Source of the DNA: Cyanobacteria bacterium UBA8803
Lineage (GTDB): Bacteria > Cyanobacteriota > Cyanobacteriia > Cyanobacteriales > Coleofasciculaceae
Direction of reading: 5' to 3'
Assembly (NCBI GenBank): GCA_003505715.1
Contig: DNXU01000513.1
Coordinates: forward strand, 13,961-38,940
Length of the DNA stretch: 24,980 nt
Below the pieces are notes generated by a model. That model searched no databases. It was not told where the DNA came from and was given only the letters and a program-made list of their open reading frames with translations. This document shows positions 1-8,008 of the stretch, piece by piece. Every line of letters begins with the position of its first letter. The stretch's first letter is position 1. Made by a program: the position numbers and the translations under genes.

Positions 1-26
1 CCCTAATCCCTCATCCCTCATCCTTT
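1..26. repeat. Short C-rich heptamer repeat (CCCTCAT type)
   Basis: Three or four degenerate copies of a CCCTCAT/CCCTAAT heptamer lie just downstream of the lipoprotein gene. The same repeat type recurs at 13306-13358 and, in the opposite orientation, at 24951-24980. This is the pattern of short tandemly repeated repetitive sequences scattered between genes in cyanobacteria. The array may continue to the left of the window. Confidence 0.6.
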
Positions 27-28
27 CC

Positions 29-295
29 TTATTCCGGATCGTCGTCCTCTTGTTTGTCTTGCCCCTCTGCGTCATACTTTTTATCTCCATCTTGGTCTTC
101 ATCTTGGTCTTCATCTTGGTCTTCATCTTGGTCTTCCCCTACAGGTTGCTCTTTCACTTCCTGTTTTGGGGGTTGAATTTCTGGCTTTAACTGGCTACAG
201 CCTGTGAGCGTAAAGGAGCCAGTTGCTAGCAGTAAGGGGAATAAGCCCAAATTGACCCAAATTAGTTTTATAGGTTTTGGATTGGCTAGAGACAT
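29..295 (-). CDS. Small acidic lipoprotein
   Basis: This encodes an 88-aa predicted lipoprotein. A basic N-terminus is followed by a hydrophobic stretch (about residues 11-30) and a lipobox LTGC, with the modified cysteine at residue 33. The mature part is short, highly charged and dominated by an Asp/Glu/Gln repeat (four DEDQ-like units) encoded by an exact 12-bp DNA repeat. The protein should be anchored to a membrane, with a disordered acidic tail that might bind cations. The ATG at 295 is preferred over an in-frame TTG at 301 because AAAGG lies seven bases upstream of it. It follows the helicase by 43 bp on the same strand and may be the last gene of that operon. I recognise no functional family. 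Confidence 0.7.
   Translation of the reverse strand: MSLANPKPIKLIWVNLGLFPLLLATGSFTLTGCSQLKPEIQPPKQEVKEQPVGEDQDEDQDEDQDEDQDGDKKYDAEGQDKQEDDDPE
88..135. repeat. 12-bp tandem repeat inside the lipoprotein gene
   Basis: Four perfect copies of CATCTTGGTCTT on the plus strand encode the DEDQ repeats on the minus strand. The copies are identical at the DNA level, which suggests recent slippage. Copy number may differ between strains without shifting the frame. Confidence 0.85.
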
Positions 296-338
296 CAGCA
301 ACCTTTGAGCTTTAGAATTTAAACTCCTATGTTAGATG

Positions 339-3300
339 TTAAAAAGCCCCATAAGTTTCCGGAGCAGACATACTCAGTTTTTTTGTCTTTGTGATGGCGT
401 TCGAGAGTAACTCCTCGAATAATGGCTCCCCAAAGCTCATCAACCGCAGCGAAGGCATTTCATCAAATAACTCTGGATAAAAAGTAATGCTGTAGTTCTG
501 CCCTTTGTAAGTAAGCTGCCAGGTACGTTCGCTCTTGCTTTCAAACAATACACTGCAAGACTGTAGAATTGTTGAAGTAGTAAATAGCTGTTCAATCGTT
601 TCTGGTGTAATAGGAAGTGGAGGAATTGGCCTGCGAATGTCCTCCAAATCAGCCTCTATGTCCATTGCCACCATCTCTTCTAAAGCAGGACGTAGAGCTG
701 GAGTGCTGAGGACTTGCTCGAATTCGGACATCAGAACGTCCTCTTCTTCTGGATCGGCACTCATTGCCGCTTGCTCGATAAACGTGGGAACTTGAGCCAG
801 AATCGGTTGCAGGTTTCCGACGACTGTAGCAAAGGCATTTATGCGATCGCGTAATTTCCGATACACCTTCGCCTCTACCGTGCCGTCATAGTAGAAATTG
901 TGAATTTTAACCGTGGGATAAATCTGTCCAATTCGGTCTAAGCGCCCGATTCGTTGCTCCACCCGCATTGGGTTCCAGGGCATATCGTAATTAACTAACA
1001 CCCCGCAGGTTTGCAGGTTCAAGCCTTCAGATGCAGATTCCGTACACAGCAGAATTTTAATCTCGCCCTCTCGGAACTGGCGTTTGATAACTTCTTTGGG
1101 CAGAATGCACCACTCGCTTCCCTGGTACAACTCTCCGCCGCGTCCGGAGTAACATGCCACTTGATTCCCGTAAAGCTGTCGCAAAGACTCCCGTAGGTAG
1201 TCCATCGTGTCGGTATATTGAGTGAAAATCATTGCACACTCCCGCTCAATCAGTTCCCGGCGCAAGGTGTCAATCAAGTGGGATAGCTTGCTATCTTCTC
1301 CCGTATTCTCAAACTGACGCAGCAAGTCTTCGAGATATTCAATCTCTCTGGGATCTACGGGTTCCAAGTAGGATTCTAACCCTGCAATTACCGCATCATC
1401 TGCCTCGTCTATATCGCTCAAATCATCGCTGGTGATACTGCTACCAGTTTCCGTTACTAGGGAATCTAAGCGGCGTTGCAAGGATTCGCGGATAGCATAA
1501 AACGAACTGGTAAGTCGCTTGCGGTACAGCGTCATCAAAAAACCTAACGCTTTACGTTCCTGCTTTTGGGCAAGGCGATAAAAATCCCGCACGTAGTCGC
1601 TGACGGCACGATACAGGGGGACTTCCCGGTTTGATTCTAAGATAATGGCATTGTCCCGCACGTCCCGTTGGGGAATGTCTCGGTTTAGCAAACCCAAGCG
1701 ATAATACTGTCGCAGAGTATCGCGGGTGTGGCGAAACATTAAGTCTTTGAGAGGAGTGTTGATGGTGAGGTACTGCCGCGAGGCGGTGATGAAGGGTTCG
1801 TCGGCGAGATACTGTTTGTGGTTGACTATTTTTTGACCGTCTTTCCAGACATTTTGCAGTCGGTAAGTGATAAAGCGATCGCGTTTCTCCAAATACTGCT
1901 GCAAGCGAGGACAGGACTTACCACCCTGCTTAAAGTAATCCACAGACATATGCTGCCAAAATTCCAGGATGTAGCGGTCTGGGGGTTCTGGTAAAGTAGC
2001 AAAATAATTACAGAAGTTATCAGCGTAAGACCAGTGTCCCTGAAGTCCTAGCAGGGAGAGGAGATCAAATACTTCAATGGGATCGATCTGCATGGGAGTA
2101 GCAGACAGCAGTACTAAGGCCCGTGTCTTTTCTTTAAGCTGTTGCATTAACTCCAGCAGGCGATTTAGAGTATCCTTACGGGTTTGAGGGCTTTTGCGCC
2201 GTGCGTGGTGGGCTTCATCTAACACGACTAAATCCCAAGAATCTACCTCTAAAAGTTCCTGCATTCTTTCAGTACGGCGTACCAAGTGACTGGAAGCAAG
2301 AATTAAGTCTTGAGAATTCCAGACATTATTCCCCCATGCTGAACTCCTGTTACCATAAGGGTCAATTAATCCCCCTTGGATGTAACTCCAGAAATGAAGG
2401 TTAAACTTTTCTCGCAGTTCTTCCTGCCATTGGGGTTGGACACTAGCAGGGGTGAGGATTAAAACGCGCTTCACTTTTTGGCTAACCAGCAGGTAACGCA
2501 GAATCAAGCCTGTTTCAATTGTCTTTCCTAGTCCAACTTCGTCAGCAATGAGGAAACTGCGGGGGAACTGTTGGGCAACTCGACGGAGTATTTTTATTTG
2601 GTGGGGCCAGGGAGTAATAGGAATAGATTTGAGGCAGAAGTCCAAACAGCCAGGGTGTTCGTGAAGGTTGGCAAGTTGGTTAAAAGCTTCGATTTCAGAG
2701 GAGTTCAGGAGTTCAGAAGTTAGAGGAGTTACAGAATAGCTATTATCCTGCACTTCTAAATTCTGAGTTCCTGAACTTCTTACTACTTCCTCTTGTTGGT
2801 TCCAAGTGGGTTTAGTAGCTGGAGTGTAGCATAACAGCTTTTGCCGAACCGCTTCTGGGACTTCAAAAACTTGGACGTTGGGCGCTAAATCATTCCAGAG
2901 TTGTTCAAAACGGAAGAGTTCTTCATTGACTCGCTCTAAATCGCGATCGCCTTCCCAGCTACAGTAAACATGGAATGATTCCACGTTAAGTTCCCAACCG
3001 CTGAGGGATTCGTTGTTGGAACCACTGAAGGCTAATTGGTTGCCTTGAGAATCGGTGAAAATGCCTACCTTTTCATGGAAAATGTGATAGGGGTCGAGTT
3101 GAGTGTGACTCTCTTCCGGTATCCCATTATTTTTGAGCGGTACGGCGATTTTAATATCTAGGTAGCCGTTAGCAATTAGCCAACTGAGAATCTCAAAGTG
3201 TTTGAGTTGGGCGAAGTTCTCTGGGGGGTTGAGTTCGGCATCGAGGCGAGTGAGTAATGCCTCTCGTAGTTCATAACCGTCTTGGATGGCTTGCAAGTCT

Positions 3301-3527
3301 TGGGGGGAAAACTGGCAGCCCATAATCAGCCGCATTTTCCCCTCGTTGTGTAGCATTGCCCCTAAGCCACGGGCAACTTTGCTCAAGATGGCACTGTTGA
3401 AGAAGCCGGATTTGCGATCGTATTGAACGGCGCACTCTAATGCTGGGATGTAGAAGTCAGCAATGGGGTTATTTTCATTGCTGGAGTAGCTGATTCGCCA
3501 GGTGCGATCGCACAACAAAGGGAGCAT
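339..3527 (-). CDS. SNF2-type helicase with PLD-like N-terminal domain (defence-type)
   Basis: This 1062-aa protein is a predicted superfamily 2 (SNF2-like) ATP-dependent DNA translocase. Residues about 1-230 resemble a phospholipase-D-like nuclease domain, with an HEK at 151-153 and GSNNES at 169-174 that match one HxK...GSxN half. No second HKD is visible, so nuclease activity is uncertain. The motor carries the Walker A motif DEVGLGKT (329-336), DEAH (437-440), SAT (475-477) and motif VI QRIGRLDRIGQ (858-868). The ATG at 3527 lacks a clear Shine-Dalgarno. It starts 25 bp after the Coq4-family gene. Residues 245-278 are encoded by a palindromic DNA insertion (listed separately). With the DUF1156 methyltransferase and the DUF499 ATPase it forms a trio typical of anti-phage islands. 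The motor assignment is firm; a defence role is inferred from neighbours. Confidence 0.9.
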   Translation of the reverse strand: MLPLLCDRTWRISYSSNENNPIADFYIPALECAVQYDRKSGFFNSAILSKVARGLGAMLHNEGKMRLIMGCQFSPQDLQAIQDGYELREALLTRLDAELNPPENFAQLKHFEILSWLIANGYLDIKIAVPLKNNGIPEESHTQLDPYHIFHEKVGIFTDSQGNQLAFSGSNNESLSGWELNVESFHVYCSWEGDRDLERVNEELFRFEQLWNDLAPNVQVFEVPEAVRQKLLCYTPATKPTWNQQEEVVRSSGTQNLEVQDNSYSVTPLTSELLNSSEIEAFNQLANLHEHPGCLDFCLKSIPITPWPHQIKILRRVAQQFPRSFLIADEVGLGKTIETGLILRYLLVSQKVKRVLILTPASVQPQWQEELREKFNLHFWSYIQGGLIDPYGNRSSAWGNNVWNSQDLILASSHLVRRTERMQELLEVDSWDLVVLDEAHHARRKSPQTRKDTLNRLLELMQQLKEKTRALVLLSATPMQIDPIEVFDLLSLLGLQGHWSYADNFCNYFATLPEPPDRYILEFWQHMSVDYFKQGGKSCPRLQQYLEKRDRFITYRLQNVWKDGQKIVNHKQYLADEPFITASRQYLTINTPLKDLMFRHTRDTLRQYYRLGLLNRDIPQRDVRDNAIILESNREVPLYRAVSDYVRDFYRLAQKQERKALGFLMTLYRKRLTSSFYAIRESLQRRLDSLVTETGSSITSDDLSDIDEADDAVIAGLESYLEPVDPREIEYLEDLLRQFENTGEDSKLSHLIDTLRRELIERECAMIFTQYTDTMDYLRESLRQLYGNQVACYSGRGGELYQGSEWCILPKEVIKRQFREGEIKILLCTESASEGLNLQTCGVLVNYDMPWNPMRVEQRIGRLDRIGQIYPTVKIHNFYYDGTVEAKVYRKLRDRINAFATVVGNLQPILAQVPTFIEQAAMSADPEEEDVLMSEFEQVLSTPALRPALEEMVAMDIEADLEDIRRPIPPLPITPETIEQLFTTSTILQSCSVLFESKSERTWQLTYKGQNYSITFYPELFDEMPSLRLMSFGEPLFEELLSNAITKTKKLSMSAPETYGAF
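2699..2780. repeat. Palindromic element inserted in frame in the helicase gene
   Basis: Two 28-base arms (2699-2726 and 2753-2780) are inverted copies matching at 23 of 28 positions. They are placed exactly symmetrically around a perfect inner palindrome AATAGCTATT at 2735-2744. The element lies in the linker between the PLD-like domain and the motor. It encodes a low-complexity Ser/Thr/Glu/Asn-rich stretch (about residues 245-278) with no stop codon. A similar fragment, ACTCCTGAACTTCTG, occurs between genes at about 23007-23021, so this is probably a dispersed repeat. Confidence 0.7.
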
Positions 3528-3552
3528 TATTGAAAACTATCTCATCTGTTAA

Positions 3553-4245
3553 TTAAGCGGCTGTAACAACTTCTACAGTCTTGTCTATGGGTTGATTGAG
3601 GTTCAACTGAGTCCGCAACTTTTCTAAGGGAATTTCCCATTGTGTATTCCATTGAATGCCAAATAAGGGTTTGGCTTGCTTTCCTCGCATCCATCCTCTT
3701 GATAAGGCATTCATATGTTGTTCGCAGAGTTCTGTATCTTCGATAGCCGTTTTCATTAAATTTTTAGCCAACAGTGCTAAAAAGGTTGGAGATGGATAAA
3801 TTTGGGCTGTATAAAAGGCTTCTAGCTCAATTTCTCCGGCTTTGGTCGTATCACAACCTGTTACGACATGCCAGATGTCATGCGTTTCTAAAAGATGAAC
3901 ACCAGGGAACGAATAGTCATCAACGGTATCCGGTACTTCAGGGGGAGTTAAATTGTGTTTTAACAGGTGGTCAGCGTAGAGGTAGCCAAGTGTATTTGGA
4001 GGAAACTGATGAAGTTGTTGTAAATTAATTTTACCCAGTCTGGGCTGCTCCTCTAAAGCCTTTCGTCCTTGTTCATCGGCAGCGATAAACTTAATGATTT
4101 CTTTCAATTTATGGGGGCTATTGATAACGTTAGAGATGCGTCCAATTGCACCAAAGTCTCCATAGGGAGCTTCGACAAGCTGCATGAATCGGTATCCCGT
4201 GATTAGGGTCTGCCACTTTTGTTTTAACTGGGTTAAAAGACTCAT
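3553..4245 (-). CDS. Coq4-family protein
   Basis: This 230-aa protein is about the size of Coq4 homologues. It carries the family's metal-site signature HDxxHx11E exactly: H122, D123, H126 and E138 in HDIWHVVTGCD...GE. Known Coq4 proteins act in ubiquinone biosynthesis, and yeast and human Coq4 bind a divalent metal and lipid and organise the CoQ complex. Cyanobacteria make plastoquinone, not ubiquinone, so the role of this homologue is open. The start is supported by a strong AAGGAGG six bases before the ATG. It lies 320 bp after the methyltransferase and 25 bp before the helicase, all on the same strand, so it is probably co-transcribed with the helicase. The strong ribosome binding site may mean higher expression than its neighbours. 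Family call firm; function unknown. Confidence 0.85.
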   Translation of the reverse strand: MSLLTQLKQKWQTLITGYRFMQLVEAPYGDFGAIGRISNVINSPHKLKEIIKFIAADEQGRKALEEQPRLGKINLQQLHQFPPNTLGYLYADHLLKHNLTPPEVPDTVDDYSFPGVHLLETHDIWHVVTGCDTTKAGEIELEAFYTAQIYPSPTFLALLAKNLMKTAIEDTELCEQHMNALSRGWMRGKQAKPLFGIQWNTQWEIPLEKLRTQLNLNQPIDKTVEVVTAA

Positions 4246-4565
4246 TTTATCCTCCTTGATTCAGATGAATACATGGCTAAATGGATTCTAGCTCTATTTC
4301 AAGGCTCTAGCCAGTTTTCAAGTTGCCAATTTGTAATATTGATAAAGTGACGTGTATCTCCTTGGATTTTCCCAAATTCCCTAGCGGCATTTTCATCGAA
4401 GTTAACTTTGGAAGCGGGTTGGCCAATTGATTGAGTACGAGCAGATTTTACTCAATTCGACTCGAACAATACACTCCTTTATAGAGTTCTCCGAGGACTA
4501 GCGTCGAGAGATAACATTAAGCTCAATCGTTTTGCCGCGTAAAATCCCTTTGACTTTCATAGTTT
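4246..4565 (-). other. Gene-free stretch with ORF remnants between methyltransferase and Coq4
   Basis: This 320-bp gap holds no intact gene but two minus-strand fragments. One is a 20-codon ORF (4498-4560) starting MKVKGILRGKTIEL, six bases after the methyltransferase stop; this resembles the N-termini of small cyanobacterial antitoxins of the type paired with PIN toxins, and it stops early. The other is a 50-codon open stretch (4299-4451) without a usual start codon, containing EFGKIQGDTRHF and ending NWLEP. I do not recognise it. Both look like debris left by rearrangement, although a transcript could run across the gap. Confidence 0.4.
4498..4560 (-). pseudogene. Truncated antitoxin-like N-terminus
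   Basis: A 20-aa reading frame, beginning six bases after the methyltransferase stop, reads MKVKGILRGKTIEL and soon ends at a TAG. Its opening matches the (M)-x-KGIxRGxTIEL start common to short AbrB-like or PIN-partner antitoxins in cyanobacteria (from memory). No continuation in any frame looks like the rest of such a protein, so I read it as a decayed fragment. It could also be a chance or leader peptide. Confidence 0.35.
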
Positions 4566-7397
4566 TTACTCCTGATTTTTGTTGAAATCTAAACTCAATT
4601 GCCCAACCTCTAACGGCAGTTCCATCTGTTCTACTACGACTTTTGCCTTAATCTCATCCATTGCTAACCACAAATCTAACAAGGCTTTGTGTTCGGGGAC
4701 AGTATCAGGAATTACCTTAAATGCTACCTCCATTGTTTTCATGAATCTATCATTACTCACCAACCCCGTATTCTTCATGAAGCGGCGCACTAATTGGATG
4801 TTTTGTTCTTCGGTGTAAATGGCGAGGATGGCGTGAAGTCCGTCTACTAAATATTGGGCGGAAAATTCTGGTTCGTTGACGGAAAAGGCGCGTTTTTTCA
4901 GGCGTTGTTGGGGGGTGAGGAGTTGGCAGGTGCCACTGGTGGAGTCAAGGAGTTTGTGGGTTTTGGCTAAGTCGGTGAGGTTGAAGCCACCAATGGCAAG
5001 GGCGAGTTGTCTGGCTTCATCAAAGGGGAATTCTCGCGCTTTGAAGGCATCCCAGGCGAGGAGATACCATTGGGTGAGGGAGTCAAAGCCTGCGGTGTCG
5101 CTTTGGACGAGTTTGCGGAAGCGGTAATTTGCGATCGCTTTTCTGGCTTCGGCAAAGGCAAGTTCGGGGCGGACTTCTTCGCCGCTACTGTCGAGGATGG
5201 GGTGGGAACGGGAGAAGACGTTTAAGGCGGGGCCAAAGGCACTCAGGTAGAGATCAATTCCGGTGATGTCGTTGGCTTCATAGTCGGGGGCGCGAAGTTC
5301 TACAAGGTTGGCGACTTCCGGGCGCAAGTCATCCCACCAAGCTTGTTCGGCGTTGGGGTCACGTTTGCGGCAGACTAAGAGGACGGTACTGGAGACGGAG
5401 TTTTTCTTGGCTTGGTGCAGGTTTTGGGGGTTTTCGGTGCTGACTGCCCAGGATGCGGTAATCTCAAAGCCTGCATCGATGAGGGATTTGGCGAGAACAT
5501 CCCACGCGCCGGAGTCTTTGTGGTTGAATTGCACGGTCATTACGCCATCGTCGCGCAGTACCCTAAAATATTCGGCAAATGCCAGTGCCATTTTTGCTTC
5601 ATAGTCTTGGTTGGCGAGTTCGTCGGCGGATACTCCCATGTTGCGGAAGCGGGAGGGGTTGGCAACGGCTTCTCTGTCTTTGTCGGTGAGTTCGGTTAGG
5701 AATAGTTCGGGGAAGATGTCGCCTAGTGTGCGTTTTTGCCAGACGTAGAAGAAGTCTGAGAGTTCGGCGTATTGAATTGTGGAATAGTAGGGGGGGTCGG
5801 TGACAACTGCATCTATGGAGTTATCGGGGATGTGAAATAGGGTATCAGCAGATGCTGTATCGATTTGAATAGATTTAGGATTGTGTTGTTCGAGTCCTGG
5901 AATGCCTGTTGAATGGGGTTTTGTTCCAAATAAAGTACAAAGTTTGTCATAATCTGAGGCAAAAGCATCAGCACATGAATACCATAACTCGCCAGCACCG
6001 TTAATTTCTGGATAATTCCACATTAAATTTAATGCGTGTTGGCTGGAGCAAGCTTCAACATTAACTCTACTTGGATGCCATCTTGCTAAACGGCAATGTC
6101 TATCAGCCGCTCTATCAAAAACTAAAGCTAAATAAGTTGCGATCCCTTCTGCTTTCTTTGGCTCATACTCAGCCTGTAGCTTTGACTTTGCCTCGTTGAT
6201 AATTTCTACATAGGTGACAAGGGTTAAAAGCTGACGTGAATTAAACATTCGATACCAATGCTCACATCCATAGTAATGAGCATTAATACGGCCAACGTAA
6301 TCCCCGGTGGGTTCATTGGGAATCAAATTTTTTAATTCCCAATCCGAATAATGAACGCTTAAATAATTCTCTATTTTTTCAATTCCATCGAAATCCGTTT
6401 TATTAGGAAGCCTAAATTGAAGTTCAGAGTCACCAGTTCGGCAAGCAACTGCATAAAGCTGATGCCCCATTTGCTGTGCTTGCGCTTGCGCTTTAATAAA
6501 ATTGTTCTCAATTACGCTGCTACAATTTGGGCATTTACCAACACCTCGGCTGAAGGTTGTCGTTTCTTCTGGATTATACTCGTCATCATCCGTTTTAATT
6601 GTTGTTCCCTTCCCCTTCCTTCCCTTAACCAATTCAAAATCAACCCGCTTCTTCTCAGGATTAGGAATTGGTTTCACAGCATACCAATCACTTGTAACTT
6701 TTCTAGCTTGTCCCTTGCCTGCATAATTGCTAGTCTTACTCAACCACCAATTCGGACTCAACGGCACAACCGACTCACAACTCGGACAAACCACAGTATG
6801 CGCCCATAAATAATTCTGCACCGTTTCCCCTGGCAACGAAGGGAAAAACTCAGCCAATCTTTTCTCTGCTTCATCCCCTACCCACTTCACCCACTTATCA
6901 ATATCCTCCTGCAAATCCGGCCCAAACTTGAGGGGATATTCCATCGCCGCCTTCATCGTCACCACCGCCACCGGATTCAAATCCGATGCCAGCACATTCA
7001 ACCCATACCGCGCCGCCTCAAACGGAATACTCCCACCCCCCGCAAACGCATCTAACACTGTAGGAGTCCGCTTTCCCCAAACCTTCTCACACAAATCATG
7101 TACCTGCTTAATTCGTTCCGGAGATGGGGGTGTTTGGTATAGCTTTATCTCTTTACTTCTGTACTTTCGTCTCTCCAACCCCAACAAATATTCAAAATCA
7201 TCCATCGAAATATCTGCGGGTAATAGCGAACCCAAAACACTAGCGCGACTAAACGATAGCGGTTTGCGGGAATACCAGCGATGCAACCCCTTAAACGGAT
7301 TTCCCCCATTCTCGTAATATACCTGCTGGTTTAATAACTCCACAGGCATAATTTTTTCAATGAAAACTTGGGGACGGCTGGGAGTAGGGTTAGTCAT
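4566..7397 (-). CDS. DUF1156-type DNA adenine methyltransferase
   Basis: This 943-aa protein is a predicted N6-adenine or N4-cytosine DNA methyltransferase. The N-terminus has the DUF1156-like block with HRWYSRKPLSFSRA (about 39-52). The SAM-binding motif I follows as DAFAGGGS (116-123), and the catalytic motif IV is DPPY (534-537). The long segment between them holds two Cys pairs, CPSC (204-207) and CPNC (289-292), which could form a zinc ribbon. The gene starts 23 bp after the PIN-domain gene on the same strand, with no strong Shine-Dalgarno. In this setting it probably marks host DNA so that the helicase and ATPase can discriminate invading DNA; that is inferred from the defence-type gene set. 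The modified sequence cannot be read from the DNA. Family call firm. Confidence 0.9.
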   Translation of the reverse strand: MTNPTPSRPQVFIEKIMPVELLNQQVYYENGGNPFKGLHRWYSRKPLSFSRASVLGSLLPADISMDDFEYLLGLERRKYRSKEIKLYQTPPSPERIKQVHDLCEKVWGKRTPTVLDAFAGGGSIPFEAARYGLNVLASDLNPVAVVTMKAAMEYPLKFGPDLQEDIDKWVKWVGDEAEKRLAEFFPSLPGETVQNYLWAHTVVCPSCESVVPLSPNWWLSKTSNYAGKGQARKVTSDWYAVKPIPNPEKKRVDFELVKGRKGKGTTIKTDDDEYNPEETTTFSRGVGKCPNCSSVIENNFIKAQAQAQQMGHQLYAVACRTGDSELQFRLPNKTDFDGIEKIENYLSVHYSDWELKNLIPNEPTGDYVGRINAHYYGCEHWYRMFNSRQLLTLVTYVEIINEAKSKLQAEYEPKKAEGIATYLALVFDRAADRHCRLARWHPSRVNVEACSSQHALNLMWNYPEINGAGELWYSCADAFASDYDKLCTLFGTKPHSTGIPGLEQHNPKSIQIDTASADTLFHIPDNSIDAVVTDPPYYSTIQYAELSDFFYVWQKRTLGDIFPELFLTELTDKDREAVANPSRFRNMGVSADELANQDYEAKMALAFAEYFRVLRDDGVMTVQFNHKDSGAWDVLAKSLIDAGFEITASWAVSTENPQNLHQAKKNSVSSTVLLVCRKRDPNAEQAWWDDLRPEVANLVELRAPDYEANDITGIDLYLSAFGPALNVFSRSHPILDSSGEEVRPELAFAEARKAIANYRFRKLVQSDTAGFDSLTQWYLLAWDAFKAREFPFDEARQLALAIGGFNLTDLAKTHKLLDSTSGTCQLLTPQQRLKKRAFSVNEPEFSAQYLVDGLHAILAIYTEEQNIQLVRRFMKNTGLVSNDRFMKTMEVAFKVIPDTVPEHKALLDLWLAMDEIKAKVVVEQMELPLEVGQLSLDFNKNQE

Positions 7398-7420
7398 GGG
7401 GCAGCAAAAATGGGTTCTAC

Positions 7421-8008
7421 TTATTCGTTGGAGCGATTGAGAAAACTAGAGATGCCATTTTCATATGGCAGTGGAGAGCGGTATCCTTCATCAATCATGC
7501 GACCATGAATCGCATCGGCATCGGACAAACTCAGGATTTCGCCAGAAGTCGCTTTAACTAGAATGCCCAAAGTTCCAGTCAATCGAATACCGCGTTCTCG
7601 GGCAAATCGCCTAGCAGCTCCATCATCAGAGGCAAATACCCAGCCACGGGTACGAGCGATCGCCATTGCTTCTGCCTCTCCTGCGCCGAAGCGTTGACCA
7701 TACTCCACGGCAAGTCGAAGCTCCACAATATCGTCGCCTGGATTTACTTCACTGCTGGGGACTTGAAGCCAACCATCGTCCAACGCCTGATTAATTGCCT
7801 GTAATCTAATTCTGCCGCGTAACCAAGGATATTTCCAACCACTATCAATTCCTGCCTGAATCTCCTGTAGAACAGCTCTACAAATAAAGGCTCTACCTTC
7901 ATAGAGCCTTCGTAAAACATCAAAAGCCTGTACCAGAGCAAAATTACTCAGGACAGTGTTATCGAAAATGATTGGTGATGTGTCTGGTTCAGGCGTTCTC
8001 GATGTCAC
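7421..8008 (-). CDS. PIN-domain protein (DUF3368-like), probable toxin
   Basis: This 195-aa PIN-like protein probably acts as a metal-dependent RNase. Acidic residues expected in a PIN active site are visible: D16 in IIFDNTVLSN, E49, E111/E113 in GAGEAEAMA, and D128/D129 in VFASDDGAARR. The SDD..A...G layout near residues 127-140 is typical of DUF3368-type PIN proteins. Translation appears to begin at GTG 8008, inside the end of the XRE-ImmA gene (20-base overlap), so the two are translationally coupled. In prokaryotic genomes XRE-ImmA proteins are known neighbours of PIN proteins in putative toxin-antitoxin pairs. The stop lies 23 bp before the methyltransferase, so it shares that transcript. 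Toxin activity is inferred. Confidence 0.82.
   Translation of the reverse strand: MTSRTPEPDTSPIIFDNTVLSNFALVQAFDVLRRLYEGRAFICRAVLQEIQAGIDSGWKYPWLRGRIRLQAINQALDDGWLQVPSSEVNPGDDIVELRLAVEYGQRFGAGEAEAMAIARTRGWVFASDDGAARRFARERGIRLTGTLGILVKATSGEILSLSDADAIHGRMIDEGYRSPLPYENGISSFLNRSNE

Noticed and set aside
6417..6809. 130-codon plus-strand ORF within the methyltransferase
   Set aside because: It lies antisense to the well-supported methyltransferase coding frame and has no features of its own.
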